DNA from: Nemopilema nomurai
Lineage: Eukaryota; Cnidaria; Scyphozoa; Rhizostomeae; Rhizostomatidae
Length of the DNA: 64,000 nt
Reading direction: 5' to 3'
Assembly: GCA_003864495.1 (NCBI GenBank)
Contig: ML133402.1
Coordinates: 764,614-828,613 of the forward strand
Within the stretch, counting starts at the first letter, position 1. Every line of letters starts with the position of its first letter. The notes beneath the pieces were generated by a model. The model was not told the origin of the DNA. It searched no databases and worked only from the letters and a program-made list of their open reading frames with translations. Below, one piece after another: positions 22,226 through 33,521 of this stretch. The position numbers and the translations under genes were made by a program.

Positions 22226-23112
22226 GAAAACAAGGCCAAAACAAAAAACGAGGCTGGGGTTTTTAGCACTAAAACGAGTCTAGCATGGAAACGAGGAAGG
22301 ACGAAAACGAGGCTAAAGGGAAAACGTGATTGTGGTTTTTAGCACCAAAACGAGTTTAGCATGGAAACGAGGCAAGGACGAAAACGAAGTTAATTGAAAA
22401 CGAGGCTGAAGTTTTTAGCACCAAAACGAGTTTAGCATGGAAACGAGGGAAGGACGAAAACGAGGCTAAAGGAAAAACGTGACTGTGGTTTTTAGCACCA
22501 AAACGAGTTTAGCATGGAAACGAGGCATGGACGAAAAAGAGGCTGAAGCGAGAACGAGGCTCAAGTTTGTAGCACCAAAACGAGTCTAGCATGGAGATGA
22601 GGCAAGGACGAAAGCGAAGCAAAAAGAAAATGAGGCTGGGGTTTTTAGCACCAAAACGACTCTGGCATGAAACGAGGCAAGGAGGAAAACAAGGTCAAAA
22701 CCAAAACAAGGCTGGGGTTTTTAGCACTAAAACGACGTCTAGCATGGAAACGAGGCAAGGAAGAAAACGAGGCTAAAGGGAAAACGACGCTGGGGTTTTT
22801 AGCACCAAAACGAGTTTAGCATGGAAATGAGGCAAGGACGAAAACGAGGCTAAATTGAAAACGAGGCTGAAGTTTATAGCACCAAAACGAGTTTAGCATG
22901 GAAACGAGGCATGGACGAAAAAGAGGCTAAAACGAAAACGAGGCTGGGTTTTTAGCACCAAAACGAGTCTTGCATGAAAACGAGGCAAGGAGGAAAACAA
23001 GGCCAAAACAAAAACGAGGCTGGGGTTTTTAGCACTAACACGAGTCTAGCATGGAAACGAGGGAAGGACGAAAACGAGGCTAAAGGGAAAACGTGACTGT
23101 GGTTTTTAGCAC

Positions 23113-24111
23113 CGAATGGCGGCAAGCATGGAAACGAGGCAATGACAAAACGGGGCTTAAACGAAAACGAGATTAGGTCTTTTAGCACCAACTTGAGGCT
23201 AGCATGCAAACGAGGCTAGGGCGAAACGGGGCTGAAGCGAAAACAAGGATAAGGTTTTGAGCACGAAAACAAGGCCAAAACAAAAACGAGGCTGGGGTTT
23301 TTAGCACTAAAACGAGTCTAGCATGGAAACGAGGGAAGGACGAAAACGAGGCTAAAGGGAAAACGTGACTGTGGTTTTTAGCTCCAAAACGAGTTTAGCA
23401 TGGAAACGAGGCAAGGACGAAAACGAGGTTAATTGAAAACGAGGCTGAAGTTTTTAGCACCAAAACGAGTTTAGCATGAAAACGAGGCATGGACGAAAAA
23501 GGCTAAAACGAAACGAGGCTGGGGTTTTTAGCACCAAAACGAGTCTAGCATGGAAATGAGGCAAGGAGGAAAACGAGGCTAGAACGAAATTGAGGTTAAG
23601 ACTTTTAGCACCGAATCGCGGCAAGCATGGAAACGAGGCAATGACAAAACGGGGCTTAATCGAAAACGAGATTAGGTCTTTTAGCACCAACTTGAGGCTA
23701 GCATGCAAACGAGGCTAGGGCAAAACGGGCTGAAGCGAAAACAAGGATAAGGTTTTGAGCACGAAAACAAGGCCAAAACAAAAACGAGGCTGGGGTTTTT
23801 AGCACTAAAACGAGGCTAGCATGGAAAGGAGGGAAGGACGAAAACGAGGCTAAAGGGAAAACGTGACTGTGGTTTTTAGCACCAAAACGAGTTTAGCATG
23901 GAAACGAGGCAAGGACGAATACGAGGTTAATTGAAAACGAGGCTGAAGTTTTTAGCCCAAAATGAGTTTAGCATGGAAACGAGGCATGGACGAAAAAGAG
24001 GCTAAAACGAAAACGAGGCTGGGGTTTTAGCACCAAAACGAGTCTAGAATGGAAATAAGGCAAGGAGGAAAACGAGGCTAGAACGAAATTGAGGTTAAGA
24101 CTTTTAGCACC
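23113..24111 (+). repeat. Two tandem 500-bp cassettes (499 and 500 bp)
   Basis: Partner of 14,025-15,012, with the same 'accgaatggcgg' anchor and the same 'ttttagctccaaaacg' change near 23,377, but with almost none of the one-base losses seen in the other copy. Confidence 0.87.
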
Positions 24112-24874
24112 GAATCGCGGCAAGCATGGAAACGAGGCAATGACAAAAACGGGTCTTAAACGAAAACGAGATTAGTTCTTTTAGCACCAACTTGAGGCTA
24201 GCATGCAAACGGGGCAAGAACAAAACGGGGCTGAAGCGAAAACGAGGATAAGGTTTTGAGCACTAAATCGAGGCTAGCATGGAAACGAACAAAGGATAAA
24301 AACGAGGCTAAAACGAAAACGAGGCTGGGTTTTTAGCACCAAAACGAGTCTAGCATGGAAACGAGGCAAGGACAAAAACGAAGCTAAAACAAAAACGAGG
24401 CTGGGGTTTTTAGCAATAAAACGAGGCTAGCATGGAAACGAGGGAAGGACGAAAACGAGGCTAAAGGGAAAACGTGACTGTGGTTTTTAGCACCAAAACG
24501 AGTTTAGCATGGAAACGAGGCAAGGATGAAAACGAGGCTGAATTGAAAACGAGGCAGAAGTTTATAGCACCAAAACGAGTTTAGCATGGAAACGAGGCAT
24601 GGACGAAAAAGAGGCTAAAACGAAAACGAGGCTGGGGTTTTTAGCACCAAAACGAGTCTGGCATGAAAACGAGGCAAGGAGGAAAACAAGGCCAAAACAA
24701 AAACGAGGCTGGGGTTTTTAGCACCAAAGCGAGTCTAGCATGGAAACGAGGGAAGGACGAAAACGAGGCTAAAGGGAAAACGTGACTGTGGTTTTTAGCA
24801 CCAAAACGAGTTTAGCATGGAAACGAGGCATGGACGAAAAAAGCCTAAAACGAAAACGAGGCTAGGGCCTTTAG

Positions 24875-24951
24875 CACCAAAAAGAGTTAGGCATGGAAAC
24901 GAGAGAGGGAAAAAAACGAGGATAAAACGAAAACGAGTCTGTGGTTTCTAG
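24875..24951 (+). repeat. A monomer, copy 2
   Basis: Partner of copy 1 at 9,106 bp. Both are preceded by 'gggcctttagc'; the other A copies have 'gggcttttagc'. Confidence 0.87.
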
Positions 24952-25031
24952 CACCAAAACGAGTCTAGCATGGAAATGAAGCAAGGAGGAAAACGAGGCT
25001 AGAACGAAATTGAGGTTAAGACTTTTAGCAC

Positions 25032-25531
25032 CGAATCGCGGCAAGCATGGAAACGAGGCAATGACAAAACGGGGCTTAAACGAAAACGAGATTAGGTCTT
25101 TTAGCACCAACTTGAGGCTAGCATGCAAACGAGGCTAAGGCGAAACGGGCTGAAGCGAAAACAAGGATAAGGTTTTGAGCACGAAAACAAGGCCAAAACA
25201 AAAACGAGGCTGGGGTTTTTAGCACTAAAACGAGTCTAGCATGGAAACGAGGAAGGACGAAAACGAGGCTAAAGGGAAAACGTAACTGTGGTTTTTAGCA
25301 CCAAAACGAGTTTAGCATGGAAACGAGGCAAGGACGAAAACGAGGTTAATTGAAAACGAGGCTGATGTTTTTAGCACCAAAACGAGTTTAGGATGGAAAC
25401 GAGGCATGGACGAAAAAGAGGCTAAAACGAAACGAGGCTGGGGTTTTTAGCACCAAAACGAGTCTAGCATGGAAATGAGGCAAGGAGGAAAACGAGGCTA
25501 GAACGAAATTGAGGTTAAGACTTTTAGCACC
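25032..25531 (+). repeat. 500-bp cassette (500 bp)
   Basis: Partner of 15,927-16,422, including 'gtttaggatggaaacgagg' near 25,385 in place of the usual 'gtttagcatgg'. Confidence 0.86.
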
Positions 25532-26563
25532 GAATCGCGGCAAGCATGGAAACGAGGCAATGACAAAAACGGGGCTTAATCGAAAACGAGATTAGATCTT
25601 TTAGCACCAACTTGAGGCTAGCATGCAAACGAGGCTAGGGCAAACGGGGCTGAAGCGAAACAAGGATAAGGTTTTGAGCACGAAAACAAGGCCAAAACAA
25701 AAACGAGGCTGGTTTTAGCACTAAAACGAGTCTAGCATGGAAACGAGGGAAGGACGAAAACGAGGCTAAAGGGAAAACGTGACTGTGGTTTTTAGCACCA
25801 AAACGAGTTTAGCATGAAACGAGGCAAGGACGAAAACGAGGTTAATTGAAACGAGGCTAAGTTTTTACCACCAAAACGAGTTTAGCATGGAAACGAGGCA
25901 TGGACGAAAAAGAGGCTAAAACGAAAACGAGGCTGGGGGTTTTTAGCACCAAAAACGAGGCTAGCATGGAAACGAGGCAAGAGCAAAACAAGGCTGAAGC
26001 GAGAACGAGGCTCAAGTTTGTAGCACAAAACGAGTCTAGCATGGAGACGATGCAAGGACGAAAGCGAAGCAAAAAGAAAATGAGGCTGGGTTTTTAGCAC
26101 CAAAACGACTCTGGCATGAAAACGAGGCAAGGAGGAAAACAAGGCCAAAACCAAAACAAGGCTGGGGTTTTTAGCACTAAAACGAGTCTAGCATGGAAAC
26201 GAGGCAAGGAAGAAAACGAGGCTAAAGGGAAAACGACGCTGGGGTTTTTAGCACCAAAACGAATTTAGCATGGAAACGAGGCAAGGACGAAAGCGAGGCT
26301 AAATTGAAAACGAGGCTGAAGTTTATAGCACCAAAACGAGTTTAGCATGGAAACGAGGCATGGACGAAAAAGAGGCTAAAACGAAAACGAGGCTGGGGTT
26401 TTTAGCACCAAAACGAGTCTGGCATGAAAACGAGGCAAGGAGGAAAACAAGGCCAAAACAAAAACGAGGCTGGGGTTTTTAGCACTAACACGAGTCTAGC
26501 ATGGAAACGAGGGAAGGACGAAAACGAGGCTAAAGGGAAAACGTGACTGTGGTTTTTAGCACC
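25532..26563 (+). repeat. ~1,035-bp cassette (1,032 bp)
   Basis: Partner of 16,423-17,457, with the same 'ttaccaccaaaacg' and 'gagacgatgcaagg' variants and the same 'accgagtcgcgg' anchor at its right end. Confidence 0.82.
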
Positions 26564-26900
26564 GAGTCGCGGCAAGCATGGAAACGAGGCAATGACAAAA
26601 CGGGGCTTAAACGAAAACGAGATTAGGTCTTTTAGCACCAACTTGAGGCTAGCATGCAAACGAGGCTAGGGCGAAACGGGGCTGAAGCGAAAACAAGGAT
26701 AAGGTTTTGAGCACGAAAACAAGGCCAAAACAAAAACGAGGCTGGGGTTTTTAGTACTAAAACGAGTCTAGCATGGAAACGAGGGAAGGACGAAAACGAG
26801 GCTAAAGGGAAAACGTGACTGTGGTTTTTAGCACCGAAACGAGTTTAGCATGGAAACGAGGCAAAGACGAAAACGAGGTTAATTGAAAACGAGGCTGAAG

Positions 26901-26917
26901 TCTTTGGAAACAAAACG
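26901..26917 (+). repeat. F marker, copy 2
   Basis: Identical to copy 1 and followed by 'agtttagcatggaaacgag'. Confidence 0.85.
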
Positions 26918-26984
26918 AGTTTAGCATGGAAACGAGAGAAGGAAGAAAACGAGGCGAAAAGGAAAACGAGACTGTGGTTTTTAG

Positions 26985-27061
26985 CACCAAGACGAGTCTA
27001 GCATGGTAACGAGGAAAGGACAAAAACGAGGCTAAATTGAAAACGAGGCTAAAGTTTTTAG
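26985..27061 (+). repeat. T monomer, copy 5
   Basis: Partner of copy 4 at 9,107 bp. Confidence 0.87.
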
Positions 27062-28352
27062 CACCAAAACGAAACTAGCATGGAAATGAGGGAAGGACGA
27101 AAACGAGCTAAAATGAAAACAACGCAGGGGTTTTAGCACCAAACGAGTCTAGAATGGAAATAAGGCAAGGAGGAAAACGAGGCTAGAACGAAATTGAGGT
27201 TAAGACTTTTAGCACCGAATCGCGGCAAGCATGGAAACGAGGCAATGACAAAAACGGGCTTAAACGAAAACGAGATTAGTTCTTTTAGCACCAACTTGAG
27301 GCTAGCATGCAAACGGGGCAAGAACAAAACGGGGCTGAAGCGAAAACGAGGATAAGGTTTTGAGCACCAAATCGAGGCTAGCATGGAAACGAACAAAGGA
27401 TAAAAACGAGGCTAAAACGAAAACGAGGCTGGGTTTTTAGCACAAAAAGGAGGCTAGCATGGAAACGAACAAAGGATAAAAACGAGGCTAAAACGAAAAC
27501 GAGGCTGGGGTTTTTAGCACCAAAACGAGTTCAGCATGGAAACGAGGCAAGGACGAAAACGAGGCTAAATTGAAAACGAGGCTGAAGTTTTTTGCACCAA
27601 ACGAGTTTAGCATAGAAACGAGGCATGGACGAAAAAGAGACTAAAACGAAAACGAGGCTGGGGTTTTTAGCACCAAAAGGAGGCTAGCATGGAAACGAGG
27701 CAAGAACAAAACAAGGCTGAAGCGAGAACGCGGCTAAGTTTTTAGCACCAAAACGAGTCTAGCATGGAAAACGAGGCACAAAACGAAGCTAAAACAAAAA
27801 TGAGGCTGGGGTTTTTAGCACCAAAACGACTCTGGCATAAAAAAGGAGGCAAGGACGAAAACTAGGCCAAAACAAAAACGAGGCTGGGGTTTTTAGCAAT
27901 AAAACGAGGCTAGCATGGAAACGAGGGAAGGACGAAAACGAGGCTGAATTGAAAACGAGGCAGAAGTTTATAGCACCAAAACGAGTTTAGCATGGAAACG
28001 AGGCATGGACGAAAAAGAGGCTAAAACGAAAACGAGGCTGGGGTTTTTAGCACCAAAACGAGTCTGGCATGAAACGAGCAAGGAGGAAAACAAGGCCAAA
28101 CAAAAACGAGGCTGGGGTTTTTTAGCACCAAACGAGTCTAGCATGGAAACGAGGAAGGACGAAAACGAGGCTAAAGAAAATTGACTGTGGTTTTTAGCAC
28201 CGAATCGCGGCAAGCATGGAAACGAGGCAATGACAAAACGGGGCTTAAACGAAAAACGAGATTAGGTCTTTTAGCACCAACTTGAGGCTAGCATGCAAAC
28301 GAGGCTAGGGCGAAACGGGGCTGAAGCGAAAACAAGGATAAGGTTTGAGCAC

Positions 28353-28394
28353 TACAAGGCCAGGATGAGACAAGGCGAAAACAAGGATGAGCAC
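28353..28394 (+). repeat. 45-bp extra segment, copy 5 (42 bp)
   Basis: Begins 'tacaaggccagg', three bases short of the usual start. Partner of copy 3. Confidence 0.85.
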
Positions 28395-30453
28395 GAAAAC
28401 AAGGCCAAACAAAAACGAGGCTGGGGTTTTTAGCACTAAAACGAGTCTAGCATGGAAACGAGGGAAGGACGAAAACGAGGCTAAAGGGAAAACGTGACTG
28501 TGGTTTTTAGCACCAAAACGAGTTTAGCATGGAAACGAGGCAAGGACGAAAACGAAGTTAATTGAAAACGAGGCTGAAGTTTTTAGCACCAAAACGAGTT
28601 TAGCATGGAAACGAGGCATGGACGAAAAAGAGGCTAAAACGAAACGAGGCTGGGGTTTTTAGCACCAAAACGAGTCTAGCATGGAAATGAGGCAAGGAGG
28701 AAAACGAGGCTAGAACGAAATTGAGGTTAAGACTTTTAGCACCGAATCGCGGCAAGCATGGAAACGAGGCAATGACAAAAACGGGGCTTAATCGAAAACG
28801 AGATTAGATCTTTTAGCACCAACTTGAGGCTAGCATGCAAACGAGGCTAGGGCAAAACGGGGCTGAAGCGAAAACAAGGATAAGGTTTTGAGCACGAAAA
28901 CAAGGCCAAAACAAAAACGAGGCTGGGGTTTTTAGCACTAAAACGAGTCTAGCATGGAAAGGAGGGAAGGACGAAAACGAGGCTAAAGGAAAACGTGACT
29001 GTGGTTTTTAGCACCAAAACGAGTTTAGCATGGAAACGAGGCAAGGACGAAAACGAGGTTAATTGAAAACGAGGCTGAAGTTTTTAGCACCAAAACGAGT
29101 TTAGCATGGAAACGAGGCATGGACGAAAAAGAGGCTAAAACGAAAACGAGGCTGGGGTTTTTAGCACCAAAACGAGGCTAGCATGGAAACGAGGCAAGAG
29201 CAAAACAAGGCTGAAGCGAGAACGAGGCTCAAGTTTGTAGCACCAAAACGAGTCTAGCATGGAGACGAGGCAAGGACGAAAGCGAAGCAAAAAGAAAATG
29301 AGGCTGGGGTTTTAGCACCAAAACGACTCTGGCATGAAACGAGGCAAGGAGAAAACAAGGCCAAAACCAAAACAAGGCTGGGGTTTTTAGCACTAAAACG
29401 AGTCTAGCATGGAAACGAGGCAAGGAAGAAAACGAGGCTAAAGGGAAAACGAGGCTGAGGTTTTTAGCACAAAAAGGAGGCTAGCATGGAAACGAACAAA
29501 GGATAAAAACGAGGCTAAAACGAAAACGAGGCTGGGGTTTTTAGCAGCAAAACGAGTTTAGCATGGAAACGAGGCAAGGACGAAAACGAGGCTAAATTGA
29601 AAACGAGGCTGAAGTTTTTTGCACCAAATCGAGTTTAGCATGGAAACGAGGCATGGACGAAAAAGAGACTAAAACGAAAACGAGGCTGGGGTTCTTAGCA
29701 CCAAAAGGAGGCTAGCATGGAAACGAGGCAAGAACAAAACAAGGCTGAAGCGAGAACGCGGCTTAAGTTTTTAGCACCAAAACGAGTCTAGCATGGAAAC
29801 GAGGCAAGGAAAAAACGAAGCTAAACAAAAATGAGGCTGGGGTTTTTAGCACCAAAACGACTCTGGCATAAAAGAGGCAAGGACGAAAACAAGGCCAAAA
29901 CAAAAACGAGGCTGGGTTTTAGCAATAAAACGAGGCTAGCATGGAAACGAGGGAAGGACGAAAACGAGGCTAAAGGGAAAACGTGACTGTGGTTTTTAGC
30001 ACCAAAACGAGTTTAGCATGGAAACGAGGCAAGGATGAAAACGAGGCTGAATTGAAAACGAGGCAGAAGTTTATAGCACCAAAACGAGTTTAGCATGGAA
30101 ACGAGGCATGGACGAAAAAGAGGCTAAAACGAAAACGAGGCTGGGGTTTTTAGCACCAAAACGAGTCTGGCATGAAAACGAGGCAAGGAGAAAACAAGGC
30201 AAAACAAAACGAGGCTGGGGTTTTTAGCACCAAAACGAGTCTAGCATGGAAACGAGGGAAGGACGAAAACGAGGCTAAAGAAAATGTGACTGTGGTTTTA
30301 GCACCGAATCGCGGCAAGCATGGAAACGAGGCAATGACAAAACGGGCTTAAACGAAAACGAGATTAGGTCTTTTAGCACCAACTTGAGGCTAGCATGCAA
30401 ACGAGGCTAGGCGAAACGGGGCTGAAGCGAAAACAAGGATAAGGTTTGAGCAC

Positions 30454-30498
30454 GATGACAAGGCCAGGATGAGACAAGGCGAAAACAAGGATGAGCAC
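30454..30498 (+). repeat. 45-bp extra segment, copy 6
   Basis: Lies 148 bp after the E anchor at 30,306. Partner of copy 4. Confidence 0.88.
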
Positions 30499-30848
30499 GA
30501 AAACAAGGCCAAAACAAAAACGAGGCTGGGGTTTTTAGCACTAAAACGAGTCTAGCATGGAAACGAGGGAAGGACGAAAACGAGGCTAAAGGGAAAACGT
30601 GACTGTGGTTTTTAGCACCAAAACGAGTTTAGCATGGAAACGAGGCAAGGACGAAAACGAGGTTAATTGAAAACGAGGCTGAAGTTTTTAGCACCAAAAC
30701 GAGTTTAGCATGGAAACGAGGCATGGACGAAAAAGAGGCTAAAACGAAACGAGGCTGGGGTTTTTAGCACCAAAACGAGTCTAGCATGGAAATGAGGCAA
30801 GGAGGAAAACGAGGCTAGAACGAAATTGAGGTTAAGACTTTTAGCACC

Positions 30849-33521
30849 GAATCGCGGCAAGCATGGAAACGAGGCAATGACAAAAACGGGGCTTAATCGA
30901 AAACGAGATTAGATCTTTTAGCACCAACTTGAGGCTAGCATGCAAACGAGGCTAGGGCAAAACGGGGCTGAAGCGAAAACAAGGATAAGGTTTTGAGCAC
31001 GAAAACAAGGCCAAAACAAAAACGAGGCTGGGGTTTTTAGCACTAAAACGAGTCTAGCATGGAAACGAGGGAAGGACGAAAACGAGGCTAAAGGGAAAAC
31101 GTGACTGTGGTTTTTAGCACCAAAACGAGTTTAGCATGGAAACGAGGCAAGGACGAAAACGAGGTTAATTGAAAACGAGGCTGAAGTTTTTAGCACCAAA
31201 ACGAGTTTAGCATGGAAACGAGGCATGGACGAAAAAGAGGCTAAAACGAAAACGAGGCTGGGGTTTTTAGCACCAAAACGAGGCTAGCATGGAAACGAGG
31301 CAAGAGCAAAACAAGGCTGAAGCGAGAACGAGGCTCAAGTTTGTAGCACCAAAACGAGTCTAGCATGGAGACGAGGCAAGGACGAAAGCGAAGCAAAAAG
31401 AAAATGAGGCTGGGGTTTTTAGCACCAAAACGACTCTGGCATGAAAACGAGGCAAGGAGGAAAACAAGGCCAAAACCAAAACAAGGCTGGGTTTTTAGCA
31501 CTAAAACGAGTCTAGCATGGAAACGAGGCAAGGAAGAAAACGAGGCTAAAGGGAAAACGAGCTGAGGTTTTTAGCACAAAAAGGAGGCTAGCATGGAAAC
31601 GAACAAAGGAAAAACGAGGCTAAAACGAAAACGAGGCTGGGTTTTAGCACAAAACGAGTTTAGCATGGAAACGAGGCAAGGACGAAAACGAGGCTAAATT
31701 GAAAACGAGGCTGAAGTTTTTTGCACCAAATCGAGTTTAGCATGGAAACGAGGCATGGACGAAAAAGAGACTAAAACGAAAACGAGCTGGGGTTTTAGCA
31801 CCAAAGGAGGCTAGCATGGAAACGAGGCAAGAACAAAACAGGCTGAAGCGAGAACGGCTTAAGTTTTTAGCACCAAAACGAGTCTAGCATGGAAACGAGG
31901 CAAGGACAAAAACGAAGCTAAAACAAAAATGAGGCTGGGTTTTTAGCACCAAAACGACTCTGGCATAAAAAGGAGGCAAGGACGAAAACAAGGCCAAAAC
32001 AAAACGAGGCTGGGTTTTTAGCAATAAAACGAGGCTAGCATGGAAACGAGGGAAGGACGAAAACGAGGCTAAAGGGAAAACGTGACTGTGGTTTTTAGCA
32101 CCAAAACGAGTTTAGCATGGAAACGAGGCAAGGATGAAAACGAGGCTGAATTGAAAACGAGGCAGAAGTTTATAGCACCAAAACGAGTTAGCATGGAAAC
32201 GAGGCATGACGAAAAAGAGGCTAAAACGAAAACGAGGCTGGGGTTTTTAGCACCAAAACGAGTCTGGCATGAAAACGAGCAAGGAGGAAAACAAGGCCAA
32301 AACAAAAACGAGGCTGGGTTTTTAGCACTAAAACGAGTCTAGCATGGAAACGAGGGAAGGACGAAAACGAGGCTAAAGGGAAAACGTGACTGTGGTTTTT
32401 AGCACCAAAACGAGTTTAGCATGGAAACGAGGCAAGGACGAAAACGAGGCTAATTGAAAACGAGGCTGAAGTTTTTAGCACCAAAACGAGTTTAGCATGG
32501 AAACGAGACATGGACGAAAAAGAGGCTAAACGAAAACGAGGCTGGGGTTTTTAGCACCAAAACGAGGCTAGCATGGAAACGAGCAAGAGCAAAAACAAGG
32601 CTGAAGCGAGAACGAGGCTCAAGTTTTTAGCACCAAAACGAGTCTAGCATGGAACGAGGCAAGGGACGAAAGCGAAGCAAAAGAAAATGAGGCTGGGTTT
32701 TAGCACCAAAACGACTCTGCATGAAAACGAGGCAAGGAGAAAACAAGGCAAAACCAAACAAGGCTGGGGTTTTTAGCACTAAAACGAGTCTAGCATGGAA
32801 ACGAGGCAAGGAAGAAAACGAGGCTAAAGGAAAACGAGCTGGGTTTTTAGCACCAAAACGAGTTGCATGGAAACGAGGCAAGGACGAAAACGAGGCTAAA
32901 TTGAAGAGCTGAAGTTTAGCACCAAACGAGTTAGCATGGAAACGAGGCAAGGACGAAACGAAAGTTAATTGAAAACGAGGCTGAAGTTTTTAGCACCAAA
33001 ACGAGTTTAGCATGGAAACGAGGCATGGACAAAAACGAGGCTAAAACAAAAATGAGGCTGGGTTTTTAGCACCAAACGACTCTGCATAAAAAGAGGCAAG
33101 GACGAAAACAGGCCAAAACAAAAACGAGGCTGGGTTTTAGCAATAAAACGAGGCTAGCATGGAAACGAGGAAGGACGAAAAACGAGGCTAAAGGGAAAAC
33201 GTGACTGTGGTTTTTAGCACCAAAACGAGTTTAGCATGGAAACGAGGCAAGGATGAAACGAGGCTGAATTGAAAACGAGGCAGAAGTTTTAGCACCAAAA
33301 CGAGTTTAGCATGGAAACGAGGCATGGACGAAAAAGAGGCAAAACGAAAACGAGGCTGGGGTTTTTAGCACCAAAACGAGTCTGGCATGGAAACGAGGCA
33401 AGGAGGAAAACAAGGCCAAAACAAAAACGAGGCTGGGTTTTAGCACCAAAACGAGTCTAGCATGGAAACGAGGCAAGGACGAAAACGAGGCTAACGAAAT
33501 TGAGTTTAAGACTTTAGCACC
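30849..33521 (+). repeat. ~2.67-kb HOR unit
   Basis: The unit starts at an E anchor and continues 416 bp later with a run headed by 'gaggctagcatgg' plus 'gcaagagcaaaac', then 'cacaaaaaggaggctagc' near 31,577 and 'caataaaacgaggctagc' near 32,022. The same order opens the units at 20,459, 28,744 and 33,522. This copy is longer than the 2.1-kb form and carries a second partial run from 32,550. The stretch 32,590-33,130 is unusually rich in one-base deletions. No gene is visible. Confidence 0.75.

Larger units (their letters stand above)
18451..22446 (+). repeat. HOR block; 19.3-22.4 kb is copy 1 of an ~8.28-kb-offset duplication
   Basis: The first ~850 bp continue the T-headed order of monomers and are absent from the corresponding place near 27.5 kb. 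From about 19.3 kb the block matches 27.56-30.45 kb: rare 'gcatagaaacgagg' at 19,332 and 27,610, E anchors 19,919, 20,459 and 22,032 against 28,202, 28,744 and 30,306, and 45-bp segments at 20,067 and 22,181 against 28,353 and 30,454. Several one-base deletions cluster at 18,600-18,830 and 19,540-20,040. No gene is visible. Confidence 0.82.
22447..27555 (+). repeat. ~5.1-kb segment, copy 2 of the ~9.1-kb-offset duplication
   Basis: This is the partner of 13,365-18,450, with the same order of E, A, F and T subtypes. It is generally the cleaner copy: where copy 1 reads 'gagttagcatggatgagg' near 13,501, this copy reads 'gagtctagcatggagatgag' near 22,590. Homology with copy 1 ends at about 27.45-27.56 kb, where the sequence jumps ahead by about 820 bp in copy-1 coordinates. 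No gene is visible. Confidence 0.88.
27556..30848 (+). repeat. HOR block; copy 2 of the ~8.28-kb-offset duplication
   Basis: The block is the partner of 19.3-22.4 kb. It contains two 543-bp cassettes (anchors 28,202 to 28,744 and 30,306 to 30,849) separated by about 1.56 kb. The two cassette starts are 2,104 bp apart and the two cassette ends 2,105 bp apart, so a unit of about 2.1 kb repeats here. The 'aaaacgaagttaattg' variant near 28,552 is shared with 22,381. No gene is visible. Confidence 0.8.
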
